From Poecilobothrus nobilitatus (lineage: Eukaryota; Arthropoda; Insecta; Diptera; Dolichopodidae): a DNA stretch of 64,000 nucleotides. The stretch is taken from NCBI GenBank assembly GCA_947095535.1, contig OX352774.1:1736001-1800000 (forward strand), read 5' to 3'. Below the pieces are notes generated by a model, which did no database searches, was not told where the DNA came from, and saw only the letters and a program-made list of their open reading frames with translations. The translations under genes and the position numbers were made by a program. Positions 22,851 to 34,915 of this stretch are shown piece after piece (positions within the stretch are counted from its first letter, which is position 1; the number at the start of each line of letters is the position of its first letter).

Positions 22851-22929
22851 TATATGCTGTTTTTATATAACTTGACCTTCTTTTAAGAAATTTCAAATGC
22901 TTTAGCGCAAAACAGTTACAGAATATTAT

Positions 22930-23515
22930 AATGGCATTTTTGCAGTGGAACTTTTTAAAAAATATAAATGCCATAAGCAGATAATTTTTTATTAAATAAA
23001 AAAACAAGAAAATACTAAGACTGTGGTTAACACAGCAGGAAGGAGGAGATGAGTAGCGAGTAATGTGGAAGATAAAAAAATTATACGTTTTATGAAATCG
23101 AATCCTGGAGTAACCACACAAAACATTTACAACAAAATACACACATCCACAAGTAATAAAATCAGCAAAACTACAATTCGCAGAACAATTGACGAAAACG
23201 TATTAAACCGTATACATTGTTCGTAAGCAACCACGGAAAAAAATCGCAGATTCCGATTATAAATTGCTTAGATTATGCAAATAAGCCAATTGACTTTTGG
23301 ACGTCGGTATTGTGGAGGACAGCATTATCATTAGGGTGAACTTATGGGTAACATTTTTACCGCTTCGACCCAAAACAGAGGCATGCTCGAAAATTACTCA
23401 GTATACACGTTATTCTGCAAGTGGTAAAATTATTATATGGGGATACATTTCATACAATGGTACTGGGTCCATATTTAAATGTCCAGAGAAGATGATATCA
23501 CCATTTTATTTATAA
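22930..23515 (+). pseudogene. Tc1-like transposase fragment
   Basis: The plus strand reads VEDKKIIRFMKSNPGVTTQN and SKTTIRRTIDENVLNRIH, the bipartite DNA-binding part of Tc1-type transposases, followed by a damaged first-Asp region (LDVGIVEDSIII). It then reads KTEACSKITQYTRYSASGK and IIIWGYISYNGTGSI, the Tc1 block usually written G.VMVWG.IS..G.G. The C-terminal third with the last catalytic residues is absent. No terminal repeats were found. Stops and frame changes make it inactive. Confidence 0.7.
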
Positions 23516-23689
23516 AAATAAAATGGTGATATTAAAAAAAATTAAAGCTAATAACTTACTCTATAAAATACATTTTTTTATCTCTCTATAGTAAGCCGTT
23601 CAAAAGTTGTGATTTTTTTTATAAAAGTCTCTAAAAAATTTTTAACCCTTCATATCTCGAAAAGCGTCCAGAATAGACATTCTTCGAGC

Positions 23690-24485
23690 ACGCCCCGCTT
23701 GGTTCCTGAAACTATTTATAAGCCCTTAATATAAAAGACAACGGTATATTATCATGTGGAGTATCATTAAACAGATCTTGACCAGCTCTATAACTTTTGT
23801 TTGTGGACCATGGTTCAAGACCGTCCTGTTGGAGGATGAGAGTGTTTATGATCCCTTACTATAAATATCAGTGATACAATGCTTTTTCAACATGCTTTTT
23901 CATCATGCGAATCATCTGTTTGACGCTTGCAATGCAAGCACGCATTACTAGTTATATATATAAAGCTGTTCCTAACAAATGCATGAAACCACTCACTCAT
24001 TTCGTATCAAAAAGATGAAGCACTTCTAGATGGGATTTCAATATTTATAATCTAATATCGTCATATGTGATATCATTAAAAAGATCTTGGCGAGCTCTTC
24101 AACTTTGGTTTGGAAATTAGTATTTTAGGACGCCTTTCTTGGTTCCTGAGACCGTTTATAAGTCCTTAAGATAACTCTAGTTTCTGGAGGCCCCGCCTGG
24201 GTTTAGAAAGCTTTTATAAGCCCTTGATATAAAATCAGTTGTTTATGATTATGTGGGGTATCATTGTAAACATCTTGGCAAGCTTTCAAACTTTAGTTTG
24301 GGGACCAGTATTCTAGGGCGCCCTTCTTGATCCCTGAGATCGTTTATAAGCCCTTAATATAAAAGTAAACTGTATATAATCATGTGTGGTATCATTAAAA
24401 AGGTCTTGGCGAGCTTAACTACTTTTGTTTGGGAACTCTGGTTTCTGGAGGCCCCGTTTGGGTTCAGAAAGCTTTGGTATCATGT
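23690..24485. repeat. Diverged tandem repeat array, unit about 130 bp
   Basis: Recurring phrases are TTTATAAGCCCTTAATATAAAA, TCATGTGG(A/G)GTATCATTA, AAAGGTCTTGGCGAGCTC and AACTTTTGTTTGGGGACC. They recur with partial units near 23700, 24060, 24150, 24210, 24330 and 24440. The best-preserved neighbours (24214 and 24346) give a period near 130 bases. Units are uneven and interrupted, as in a decaying minisatellite or the inside of a repetitive transposon. No coding content. Confidence 0.7.
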
Positions 24486-24868
24486 ACCTGTACGAGAATT
24501 GGTATCATTGGTATTTAAGAGTTAACAAGAGCAATGGATTTTTCCTCGCTTTTATTTGATTTTTATAAATGAAAAATAGAAAATAAATTATTCAAGAGTA
24601 TTATCCAAATTTAATTATGTATATTCATTTTATGTTAGTTAATAAGAAGAATAAAAAAATGTTTTTTCTTCTATTTTAGTTCATGAATTCATGATGTTAG
24701 CAATATTAAAAAAGTATGTATGTGTTCTACATATACAGTTCTATATTTGAAAAAAAATGTATTTAAAAATTGCATGTCTATTAAACAATAACAAATTTGA
24801 AGCATTTTTAATAAATGTGAATATGTGTTTATATGTTTATATGTCTATATTTGTATATTTATTTTACA

Positions 24869-25410
24869 CTAGCTATTGGCCCGTAATAGAATGTTAATTA
24901 TAGTAGATTTTATTTATATATACATACCTACATATGAATTTTTTTTGAAATTTCGGAATAATGTACAATTTATAATTTGGCAAAGGCCTAATAATGCAGT
25001 AAATAGAAAAAAAAGGTATTATTTGTAATTTATATACAAAAAAAATATTATATTTCCATCCAGAATCGTACCTGCACACTATCATGTCAGAGTCAGACAC
25101 ACTAAATATGTACTAATAAGAAGAAATGAAAAAAAAAACACTATAAAAATATTTTGAAACTAAATTAAGCTGACTTAATGTAAAAAGCTGATAGAAATAA
25201 GAATTTAAAATGCACGAAAAAGACGGAATAAAAACTACCCGGATATATACACACAATTCCAATTTCAGTTATCCCTATACCTGTTATATTATATACTCGT
25301 ACACCAATAAATTCATAAATAAATTACCCATTACAATTTACAATATTCATAAACAATTATAATAAAATATTCCTGCTTACTATAATAAAATATTTGTTTG
25401 GTCCTGTTTG
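24869..25410 (+). repeat. Dispersed repeat opening ACTAGC, uninterrupted copy
   Basis: Begins CACTAGCTATTGGCCCG, like many insect RTE/SINE-type repeats that begin ACTAGC..NNCCCG. The whole length aligns to pieces of 49427-52475, where two later insertions split it. On the reverse strand it holds a weak RNA polymerase III box-B-like sequence near 25060 (GGTACGATTC). No coding potential. Confidence 0.65.
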
Positions 25411-25684
25411 TTTATTTTAAAATCTATAGAATGACATTTTAAAATTATTTAAGAACATTTTCTTTGTATATGCATATATGGGTATGTATGTATGTCAACA
25501 CAAAATAAAATCAATTTAAAATAAAAAAAATCAATTCGAAAAAATGAATGAAAAAAATTTTTTTTTTTTTTTGTTTGTTTATTACTTTTCTTTCCCCGTA
25601 CGTAAATACGTATCTAAGTTGAAAAACTAAAAATATTTGCAATTAGAAATCATATCTATACTGTATACATTGTAGCTATATATC
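25411..25684. other. AT-rich spacer, nothing recognised
   Basis: Poly-A and poly-T runs and a (TATG)n tract. No feature seen. Confidence 0.5.
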
Positions 25685-26540
25685 CGTGTGTCCGTCTGTT
25701 TACAAAACTTCTACACCGTTACAGATAGAGAAAAAAAATTTTAAACATGGGTAGGTCTCATAAAAAAATCATTTTTCTGGAACAACTTTTTGATGCAGCC
25801 CCATCCATCAGGGAAGCACAGCCCTTCAAACTTTGAAAAAGCCCTATTTTTAAACGCGTATATTTCATGTTCCGCTTAACATTTTTTCAATCTGAAAACG
25901 CCATTCGACAGGAATTACAATAAATTTTTTACCTTTATAAATCAATATCAAAATTATACATAGTTTTTAAATTTAGTATTTAAATTTACCGTTATGTGAA
26001 AACCAAATTTTGCATGTTTTTCTATCTTCATAACTCCGTCACGCTTCAAAATAGGGGCTTGAAATTTTGAGCAGAGAAAGAAATTTTAGAATTAGTATAA
26101 GTTTGCTCAAAAAATTTTTTTGTACCACCTGTTTGAGTTATTAGGACTCAAAAATTTAAATTTTGTCAGATATTGCAAAAAATAATTTATCAGATATTGC
26201 AAAAAATTAAAGCTCCAGTAATGTATTTTTATGTGTGTTACTAATTTCTTCAGATGTATTCTAAAAAACCCTATTTTCAGATGTATATATCTCAGTCTCT
26301 GCGTAGTAGTTTTACAATCTAAACCCTGTAGAAAACCGGAAATAATCTTACCTTTATAAAACAATATCAAAATTATGCAATATTTTGTAATGTACTATTT
26401 AAATTAACCAAACCAAATTTTGCATGATATTTCTTTTTTCATAACTCCGGCACGCTTTGAGATACGAACCTAAAATTTTGAGACAAAAAGAACTTTTACA
26501 ATTAGTATAAGTTTCCTCAGAAATTTTTTTGGTAGCACCC
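25685..26540 (-). repeat. GTCC-tract repeat, family 4, with internal duplication
   Basis: Starts TCCGTGTGTCCGTCTG and continues with the family core (ACTTCTACACCGTTACAG). It lacks the terminal hairpin. The inner segment occurs about twice: GGCTTGAAATTTTGAGCAGA near 26050 and CGAACCTAAAATTTTGAGAC near 26464, each followed by TTAGTATAAGTTTGCTCA or TTAGTATAAGTTTCCTCA. Confidence 0.7.
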
Positions 26541-26564
26541 CCTCTTAAGAGTTATTACTTCAAT

Positions 26565-26870
26565 TATATACAATTATACAGCATAATCTCTACCGAAGGT
26601 GGCTGTGAAGAAGACATCACAAACGGATTTCGCAAGATTATGAGCAACATGGAGATCTTTTCACTTAGCGAGAAACACAAAATTAAGGATATTCAACGCC
26701 TATGTTTAAAGTCCCCTCTACTTTGTGGCAGTGAAACCTGTCACGCAAACTACAAAAACATCAATAAAGTCCAGATATTCCTAAATAAATGCTTAAAATC
26801 TATATGCAAAATTTGCTGGGCTTTTCTATTTGAAAAGTAAGAAATATATTTAAAATAAATGTAACCGCTT
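26565..26870 (+). pseudogene. LINE reverse transcriptase C-terminal fragment
   Basis: The plus strand reads STEGGCEEDITNGFRKIMSN, then KIKDIQRLCLKSPLLCGSET and INKVQIFLNKCLKSICKI. This matches the segment after the RT palm in many arthropod LINEs, usually ...TDGG.eeDi..Ri.KA...F..l..... TKiriFnsnVksVLLYGsEtW......klq.FiNkCLR.Il.I.WP. The open stretch starts at 26529 within an adjoining GTCC repeat, so the first codons are not part of it. It is isolated, with no other LINE domain nearby. Confidence 0.75.
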
Positions 26871-26879
26871 GAAATTTAG

Positions 26880-28716
26880 AATTGTATTGTGGCTCCATTT
26901 TAATTTGTTAATAATAACAAGTAAGTTTGAAATTTTATTAAAAATAAAATTTAAGCACTGGCGAAATATTTTCTAGTATTTTGAACTTTGTCATATATTT
27001 TAATTAATACATAAATAGACCTCTTATTGAACGGTTATTTTCGAATACTTCCATTTTCAGCAATCAGATTTCTAATTCTTAACAAATTTTTAAGAAAAAA
27101 AATATTTGATTTGAATGAAAAAAGTGCAATATTATTGAATTTGTGATGCATAAATAATATACATACATATGTATCACAATATTAATTTTGATGCAAACTT
27201 CAACAAATAATTTTGTGAATTGCATGAAAATTATTTTATACATTCATTATAAATTTTAAAAATCTACCCTTACATTTTATTCTTAAAAAAATTTTAAAAT
27301 TTTCGATGTACATCATATACCTAATACTTACATCAATACATCAATTACCTAATATTATATTCACATTCATTCTTTACACAAAACAGCTGAAAAAAAAAAA
27401 AGAAACATAACAAAACAAAAAATATGTAGATAAATACTTAATATTACATAGCTACATATACATAAATACATATCTATACTATTCATAATATCAAACTACA
27501 TGTATAGCAATAGGTTATATTGTATAGAAACATAAAAAACAAAATAAAACAAAAAATACATATAGCCATAGACTATAGATACCTAACACTACGTAGCTCT
27601 ATAAATACATTTGTATATCATTCATATTTAAATTTCAAACTATAAGTATATAAATTTCTAACTATATATGCAATAGCATATATTGTATAGAAACATAAAA
27701 TTCGAAAAAAATAAAAGAAAAAGGAGGGAAACAAAGGCTCATATATTTCGCCTATAATTTATTCTACTTCTAACGATATTTAGGGACAGTATTCAAGCTA
27801 ACTGGGAAACTAGATACTATTCAAATAGTATGTAAGTATGATTTCATGATAGAATTTCATGATATGAATTAAAAGAACAATTCCTACATAAAGATTAAAG
27901 TCAACTTAAAAGAGAACTTATAATTAAAGATATTCTACATTTTAATCCAGTAAATCATAAGCAATATACATATTACATAAAATAATTAAGACATCTGTTA
28001 AAGTTACCAATAACAAAGCCAATAAGAAACAAAACTTTTTATGTTAAAAAATTAAGATTAAAGTTAAACATATATTCGCGTATATGAATTAGATAATTAA
28101 TTAAAATATTTTTAAGCATTAAGTTTAATAACTCTTAATCTTAACAACTTAAGTTTAAAACTAAAGAAAATATTTAACAACGCAACGCAATTACGTTGTT
28201 ATTATTTGTTAATAAAAACCAATGTTTATTTTTAAAGAAAATTTTCGAGCAACAAAACAACACTTAACTATTTAGGGGACTACTAGTATTGAGAAAATGA
28301 GCAAAAACAAAGATTTTCATCTTAAAAAAATGAAGACACTTGACATTTGTTTGTTTTATTTTGTATTTTTCTCAGTTTTATTTTTTGCACACACATATAT
28401 TACAATAAGACTGATTTTTATATGGTAATTGTTATTTTTATATGGTTATAAAATATTTTTGGATGACTATCATATTATATATAACTACATATGTATATAC
28501 ATAATACATATGTATATATATATTGCTAAAACCTTTTTACCCAAATACGATGGAAATATGAGACTTGAAATAGAAAATCGAGTACCTATAACAGTTTTTT
28601 TTTAAAAACAAGTAGGCATTGTTGGCGTATTATAGTTAAGATATACCAATGCCATCTTCAGTTGAAAGAAATCTATTCTTATAGTTTAAGCACAAAGAAA
28701 AATACAATTAATAAAA
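26880..28716. other. AT-rich region with (ATAC)n-like tracts
   Basis: Contains many TACATATGTATATA-like phrases and a tandem duplication (27400-27690). No coding or RNA feature was recognised. Confidence 0.5.
27400..27690. repeat. Diverged tandem duplication, two units of about 130-165 bp
   Basis: Each unit runs from GAAACATAA...CAAAACAAAAAATA through TACATAGCT or TACGTAGCT to a shared end ATATTGTATA(GAAACATAAA). Unit 1 ends near 27530 and unit 2 near 27690. Confidence 0.6.
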
Positions 28717-30310
28717 ACGAGGAAGAGTGCAGTAGAGTAGACTGTGTCAACTCTGGGATACCCGCATGAACGTAAATATCCTGTTTCTATAAAACATGAT
28801 CATCTTTTAAAAACATTCAGATGTTTTAGTACCGAACTACAGAGATATATTTATGTAAATTGTGGAGTTGTATGACAGCTACCCGAATCTATTGCGCCTA
28901 GCTTCATTAAGTTCCAAGAAATGAAAGAAGTCTGAACCGGCTGCTTTAGACCAATAAAATTTTACAAACGTTTTTGGCATGCAACTCGACACTTTTTCAC
29001 TAGATTTCAGATAGCTAGCTTCAATAGACACTGAGTTATTTTCATTTAAAAAGTGAAGTTGTATGGCAACTATCCGAACCTGTCATATCATCACAACCAA
29101 ATTTTACAGAAGTTGTTGCCATAAAACAGGATCATCATTTGCAAAATTTCAGATACCTAGATTGAATAGACACTGGGTTATTTCCATTTAAAGAAAGAAG
29201 TTGTGTGGCAGCTACTCGAACCCGGCGGCCAAAAATGCTGGAGTTAAATAGCAAAGCTAACAATTTTGCAAAAGTGACGTAAAAAAAATGTGAGCCTCCT
29301 AGCTCCTTTATTTTATGAGTTATCGTGCGGGCGGACACTGAGTTATTTTCATTTAAAAAGAGAAGTTGTATGGCAGCTACCCGAACCTATTGCACAAGCA
29401 CAACCAAATTTTACAGAAGTGGTTGCTATAAAACTTGATTATCATTTGCAAGATTTCAGACGCTTAGCTTCGTTAAGTTCCAAGAGGTGCAAGAAGTCTG
29501 AACCGGCTGCTCTAGACCAACCAAATTTTACAAAACTTGTTGGCCTGTAACTCGACACCACTTTACTAAATTTCAGGTTCCTAGCTTCAATAAACACTGA
29601 GTTATTCTCATTTAAACGGATAAGTTGTATGGCAGCTACTCGAACCCGTCGCACCACCACAACCAAATTTTGCAAAAGTGGTTGCCATAAAACTTGATCA
29701 TCATTTGCAAGATTTCAGACGCCTAGCTTCATTGAGTTCGAACAGGTGCAAGAAGCCTGAACCGGCTGCTCTAGGCCAACCAAATTTTACAAAATTTGTT
29801 GGCCTGTAACTCGACACCTCTTTACTAAATTTCAGGTTCCTAGCTTCAATAGACACTGAGTTATTCTCATTTAAACGGAGAAGTTGTATGGCAGCTATCC
29901 GAACTCGCCACACCACCACAACCAAATTTTACAGAAGTTGTTGCCATAAAACTTGATCATCATTTGCAAAATTTCAGAAACCTAGCTTGAATAGATACTG
30001 AGTTATTTCTATATAAAGATAGAAGTTGTATGGCAGCCACTCGAACCCGCCAACCGAAAATGTTGGGTTTAAATAGCAAAACTAACAATTTTGCAAAAGT
30101 GACGTAAAAAAAATTCCAGCCTCCTAGTTCCTTTATTTTTTGAGTTATCGTGCGGACGGACGGACGGACGTACATGGCTTAATCGAGTCAGAATTCGATT
30201 CTGAGCCGATCGATACCTTTGACACTATATCTAGTTCGACTCCTTTAAGGTGTCACAAACGTAATGGCAAATTTATTATACCCTTGAACATAGTTCATAC
30301 GGGTATAAAA
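28717..30310 (+). mobile_element. GTCC-family 1 element, full length, with internal tandem array
   Basis: Non-coding element of about 1.6 kb. The 5' end reads AACGAGGAAGAGTGCAG, with TACCCGCATGAAC at 28759-28771. The inside has tandem units of about 250-270 bp, each made of two related halves of about 125 bp (CCAAATTTTACAGAAGTTG... and CCAAATTTTACAAAATTTG...). The 3' part has GGACGGACGGACG at about 30155-30170, then ACATGGCTTAATCGAGTC and the terminal hairpin. GTTCATACGGGTA at 30293-30305 is the reverse complement of the 5' motif with one mismatch. Layout resembles DINE/Helentron-type or 'mini-me' type dipteran repeats; that family link is inference. Confidence 0.75.
30277..30307 (+). other. 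Terminal hairpin of the family 1 element
   Basis: TATACCC ... GGGTATA closes the stem. Inside it, TGAAC ATA GTTCA forms a second stem. The element ends a few bases later in an A-run. Confidence 0.75.
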
Positions 30311-30479
30311 AATGTAACTGAATATTATGTATGAACTTGTGGACCTATAATGTTTGGACTTAAAATGCAAATATTAACAGCAACATCATTTTTGATTATC
30401 TTCATAATATTCATAATTTATGTATTTCATTTAATTAAAACATCATCACACCAAATATAAAACACCTATAAACACATCA

Positions 30480-31085
30480 TCAATCTGGAATCAACCACAT
30501 TTTACAGAAGTTATTGCTATAAAACTTGACCATTGTTTAAGATTCACAAGATTTGACATTTTTAGCTTAATTAAGTTCCAACATTTTTCTGCAAAAAAAA
30601 AAATGAAAGTTGTATGGCAGCTATCCGAACTTATTGCACAAGCAGCACAATCATTTTATACAAAAGTTATTGCCATAAAACTTGATGATATTACGTAAGA
30701 TTTCAGATGCCTATAGGTTTATTAGTTTCACGACGTGCAAGAAGCCTGAACTTGTTGGACTATAGATCAAACCAAACCTCATAAAAGTTATTGCGATTAA
30801 AATTGACTATTTTTTTACAAAATTTCAAATGTCAGCTTTATTAGGTACCAAGTTATGGGGATATAAATTATGCTTATATGAAAAAAAAATTGTGTAGCAG
30901 TTTCCTAAATCTGCTGCTCTAGACCACGCAATTTTTACAAAAGTTTTTGGTATGCAACTTGACTTTCACAAAATTTCAGATACCTATAGCTTCAATAGAC
31001 AATGAATTATGGCAGTTGTATGGCAGCTACTCGAACCCACCGGCCGAACTTGGTGAATTTAAATAGCGAAACTAACAATTTTATA
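30480..31085 (+). repeat. GTCC-family 1 internal units, truncated
   Basis: Contains diverged units of the 28717 element: AACCACATTTTACAGAAGTT, AGTTGTATGGCAGCTATCCG and GGCAGCTACTCGAACCCACC. It has neither GTCC tract nor hairpin. It ends in ACAATTTTATAAAAGTAAGT, after which the next about 90 bases match the reverse complement of 42520-42590. Confidence 0.7.
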
Positions 31086-31226
31086 AAAGTAAGTATATTA
31101 TTGTACCGTGTGTGTAATTTGTATGGCATATAATAATAGTATATAGATATAAAATATACATATATGTAGCTGCGTATAAGATTGTACATATTTTGTGTAC
31201 TTGAAGAAAAAATTTAATGAATGGAA

Positions 31227-32631
31227 TATTTATAAAAACGAGGAAGAATACAGTTGCCTTTGTCAACTATTAGATACCCGTACGAACCGTTAGTATGTTC
31301 ATAGCCTGTCACTCTGCTTGTAATATTATTTTTTTAATTTTTTAGTATTTTAAAATAATTTGGGTGAATTTTGTAATTTCTAGAACTATGGGTTGTACAT
31401 ATATTCAAATTATATATTTACACATTCTTCAAAAGCAGATTCTAATCTTCCACATAACGATTATCAATCCAAAACTTTTCCAAATATGCTATAGTACCAT
31501 TTAATACTAAGCGGCAAATGTATAATAATTTATACTAAGCATATGTATTATATATCATTCATTCATCAGTGACATACCTATACGATATGTAAATAAACAT
31601 GAGTTATATAAGTATGTATACTAATATCATATAAATATAAATACTTCAACAACCGTTACATTTTTTATTTATTTATTTTTTTTGTTCTACGCGTCATCCT
31701 CAACAATTTCAAATTATCGGATAAAAAAAAATCGTTAAACAAATTTGTTAGAAAATTTTAGAAAAATGAAATCACACTTTCGTTAATTTTAAGGTAACCA
31801 TATACTATTAAGAAAAGTTGTTAATAAAAATACAATGCTGGAGCTTTAATTTTTGTATATTACTTTAAAAAAATTTGGACAAGTATTCAAGTTACAGGTG
31901 TTTGAAAATAAGGATTTTTTTAGTTTTTGACCCCATACAGCTCCGAAACGGGGGGCGATACAAAAATATTTTCTGGAATGACTTATAGTTATTTTCAAAG
32001 ACCTAACTTCTCTCAAAATTTCTGGTTCTGGTTTAAGTTTCTAACTTAAACCGTTTAGAAGGTAGAAGGAATCAAGCATTTTGCAAAATTTGAATTTTGC
32101 ATAACCGTAAATTAAGACACCTTATGCCACAAATATATATTTATTGTATATATATTTTTAAAGCTTATAAAAGCAGTAATCGTTTGCCGTTTTCAAATTG
32201 AAGATATACGTACCTTATACAACTTGTGTTATAAAAATTTAAATATAGAGCTTTTTCGAACTTTGGGGAGCTGTAGTTCCGTAACGGGGCTACAGAAAAA
32301 AGTTGTTAATAATAAAATTAATATTTTTATGACATCTATCAGCAGTTACAATTGCATGGCTCTATTTCAAAGAAAATGTGGAGATCTAAAAGTTCGTTCT
32401 TCGAGAGCTACCCGAAGTTTTGGTCGGATCCCAACCAAAAAAAGTAGGGAACCTACAAATTGATGTAAGAATATTTTGCGTTAATTTCAAGACTGTATCT
32501 TTCTTAGTTTTTGAGTTATCTTGCTGACGGACAGATGGACGGGCAAAGCTTAATCGACTTAGAATTTAATTTTGATCCAATCCATAACTTTGAGGGTATA
32601 TCTATCTATCTATCGTACGGGTATAAAAAGT
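31227..32631 (+). mobile_element. GTCC-family 3 element, full length
   Basis: The 5' end reads AACGAGGAAGAATACAGTTG, with AGATACCCGTACGAACCG. The inner core (GGAGCTTTAATTTTTGTATA, TTTTTGACCCCATACAGCTC) is shared with family 4. The 3' part has a GACGGAC tract near 32530, then AGCTTAATCGACTTAG and CGTACGGGTATAAAAA. The closest relative is the copy at 49788-51184. No protein is encoded. Confidence 0.75.
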
Positions 32632-33490
32632 TGTTAACAGAAATAAGAGTATAATGTTGAAGCTTTAATTTTTATGTATTAGGTACTTCAAAAAAATTTT
32701 AACAGGTGTACAAGTTACAGGTGTTGAAAAATATTTTCAGTTTTTGACCCCTTATAGCTCCTAAACAGGGGGATGATATAAAAAAAATTTCTGAAATGAC
32801 TCACACTTATTTCCAAAGATCTAACTTCTGTCAAAATTTCCAGTTTCCAACTTAAACCGTTTAGAAGATAGAAGGGTTAAAGGATTTTGCAATAATTCAG
32901 TTTCGCATAACGGTAAATTAAGACACCGTGTAGCACAAGTATATATTCATTATATACATGTTTGTAAACCTCATAATAGCACCTATCGTTTGAAATTTTT
33001 AGATTGAAGAGATACCTTATAGAGCTTGTGTTATAAGAATTTAAATATAGAGATTTTTCGAACTTTGGGAGGCTGTAGCTCCTTAACGGGTGGGGCTGCA
33101 GAAAAATTAATTTAATCATAAAATTAATATTTTTATGATGTCTATCAGCAGTTAAAATTTCATGGCTCTATTTCAAAAAAATTGTGGAGATCTAAAAGTT
33201 AGTTGTTCGGGAGCTACCCGAAGTTTTGGTCGGAACTCAACCAAAAAAATAGGGAACCTACAAATTGCTTCCAGAATATTATGTGTAAATTTCAAGATTC
33301 TAACTTTCTTAATTTTTGAGTTAGCGTGCTGACGGACGGACATGGCTTAATCGACTCAGAATTTGATTCAGATCCGATCCATACCTTTGAAGGTATATCT
33401 AGCTCGCTTTTTTCAAGGTGTTACAAACGGAGGAGTAATTTTATTGTACCCGATACTTATCGAAATTATTATACCCTTGAATATAAAGAG
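32632..33490 (+). repeat. GTCC-family 3 element, 5'-truncated, in tandem with the previous one
   Basis: Repeats the inner core from AATGTTGAAGCTTTAATTTT and ends with GACGGACGGACATGGCTTAA and CCGATACTTATCG. The 3' hairpin is degraded near 33450-33480. Confidence 0.7.
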
Positions 33491-34915
33491 AAATTTTGAA
33501 ACTATTAGTAATCGTTTTGTTTTCCAAAAATCAGATAAATTTTTTAATTTAATTATAGTTATAGTTATAAGTACTTTTTTCAATAATTAAGCGATTTTGG
33601 ATATTAACCATCTTAAGATGGAATTTTGAGACCAATTGCACAATTTTATTAAAGTAGGATTGTATTTGACATCCATCTCCCTGGAACTATTTTAAAAAAT
33701 AGAAACTAAATTGAGTGTTTTTCAATAGGAAAGAGATAATTTTATATATACCTACATATGTACATACATATACTTTTAATTAGTTAATAATGTAAAATTG
33801 TACCAAATAAAAAAATCAGCTGTCTCCATCACAGGACCGGTCGCTATTACCTACAGGGAAAGCATGCCAAAATTCATAATTTTTTACATAATAATTTATA
33901 TCACAGCAAAATAACTTCTAATAATTTAGAAACATTTTCTTTTATTCAATAACAATAATAATTCATAAGCTAAGAATTAATCGTAAAAATATGTACATAA
34001 TGTACATTCATTCATACAAAACAAACATAACATTAATATTGAATCTGTTAACAAAAATTTTACAGTTTAAGTTTTGCGTTATCATTCATTCAACGAAAGA
34101 ATACATATATATACTCGTATATATGCATTGGTGCAATGGTGTATATACATTTTTAGAGATACATACATATATAAAAAAACAAAAATAATTTGTTCATATA
34201 ATGCATTATGGCGTGTTATACATGAATGTATAAAATTTAGACTTTTAAATAATAAATAAAAGTTAAAGTTGGTTGGATTAAAAAATGTTGTATCGCAAAG
34301 TTGTGACTCTTTACCAGTTTAGCAACTTTTTTTTAATAATTTTTGTTATAATATTTTCCAAAAGCTTATCAATCCGAGATATTTACGTCTAAACCTGAAA
34401 TTTCATACATTTTCGCTCAGTCATTTAAGCTGTACACGTGTCTACAAAAATGCATACACACAAAAAAACATCACGCTAAAAAAATTTTTACACGCATTTT
34501 TGCAAAAATCTCTTGTACAAATATAGTGCATATTTGCATATTACATAGTGCATATTTGCAAAAATCTCGGGTACAAATTTTTGGTGTGAAAACAATACCT
34601 ACCTTATATATGTACACTTTAATGTATGCGGTTGGTAAAAATTATTATTGTATATTTGTATATAATAATAAAATTATCGTACAAATTGACATTTCCAATC
34701 CTATTTTTTATTTAACATACATACATATGTAGTTATTTATTGTTATATAGGTATTATGTAATAGTTTTTTATGTTACCTTTTTTGTTATAAAAGTACATA
34801 TGTACATATGTACATAAATATTAAGAAAATATAAATCTATATATTGCCCTAAAATTGACCAAACATATAAAACAAGTGTTTAAAAATTTTAGGTTAAAAC
34901 ATTTAATTACGGAAA
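33491..34915. other. AT-rich sequence upstream of the candidate exon
   Basis: Holds a repeat shared with 43310-43465 (at 33800-33960), several TACATATGTAC runs, and at 34500-34590 a local duplication (GTGCATATTTGCA twice, GCAAAAATCTC twice). No core promoter could be assigned with confidence. Confidence 0.5.
33800..33960. repeat. Dispersed repeat, copy 1 (partner 43310-43465)
   Basis: AAAAATCAGCTGTCTCCATC, then ACAGGACCGGTCGCTATTA, AAAGCAT and TAACTTCTAATAATTTA. The second copy adjoins the Helitron remnant. Confidence 0.65.

Larger units (their letters stand above)
19636..22920. repeat. Duplicated block, copy B (partner 14283-17330)
   Basis: Collinear with copy A from AAACGCCCTCTAAAAAAGTT to the start of a family-1 GTCC element near 22850. 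It carries the DUF4780 LINE fragment with the same left breakpoint. It has an extra AT-rich 480 bases (19797-20275) and an extra 315 bases (22120-22433). Confidence 0.8.

Noticed and set aside
22768..23142. Minus-strand open frame of 124 codons, Phe/Tyr/Cys-rich
   Set aside because: It opposes a recognisable Tc1 transposase fragment on the plus strand.
24000..24480. CRISPR-like regular repeats
   Set aside because: The units are long, diverged and unevenly spaced, in an animal-type genome; it is a decayed tandem repeat.
29290..30175. Repeated small frames on both strands reading ...VAAIQLLRLNENN...
   Set aside because: They are translations of the internal tandem units of a non-coding family 1 element; the repetition comes from the DNA repeat.
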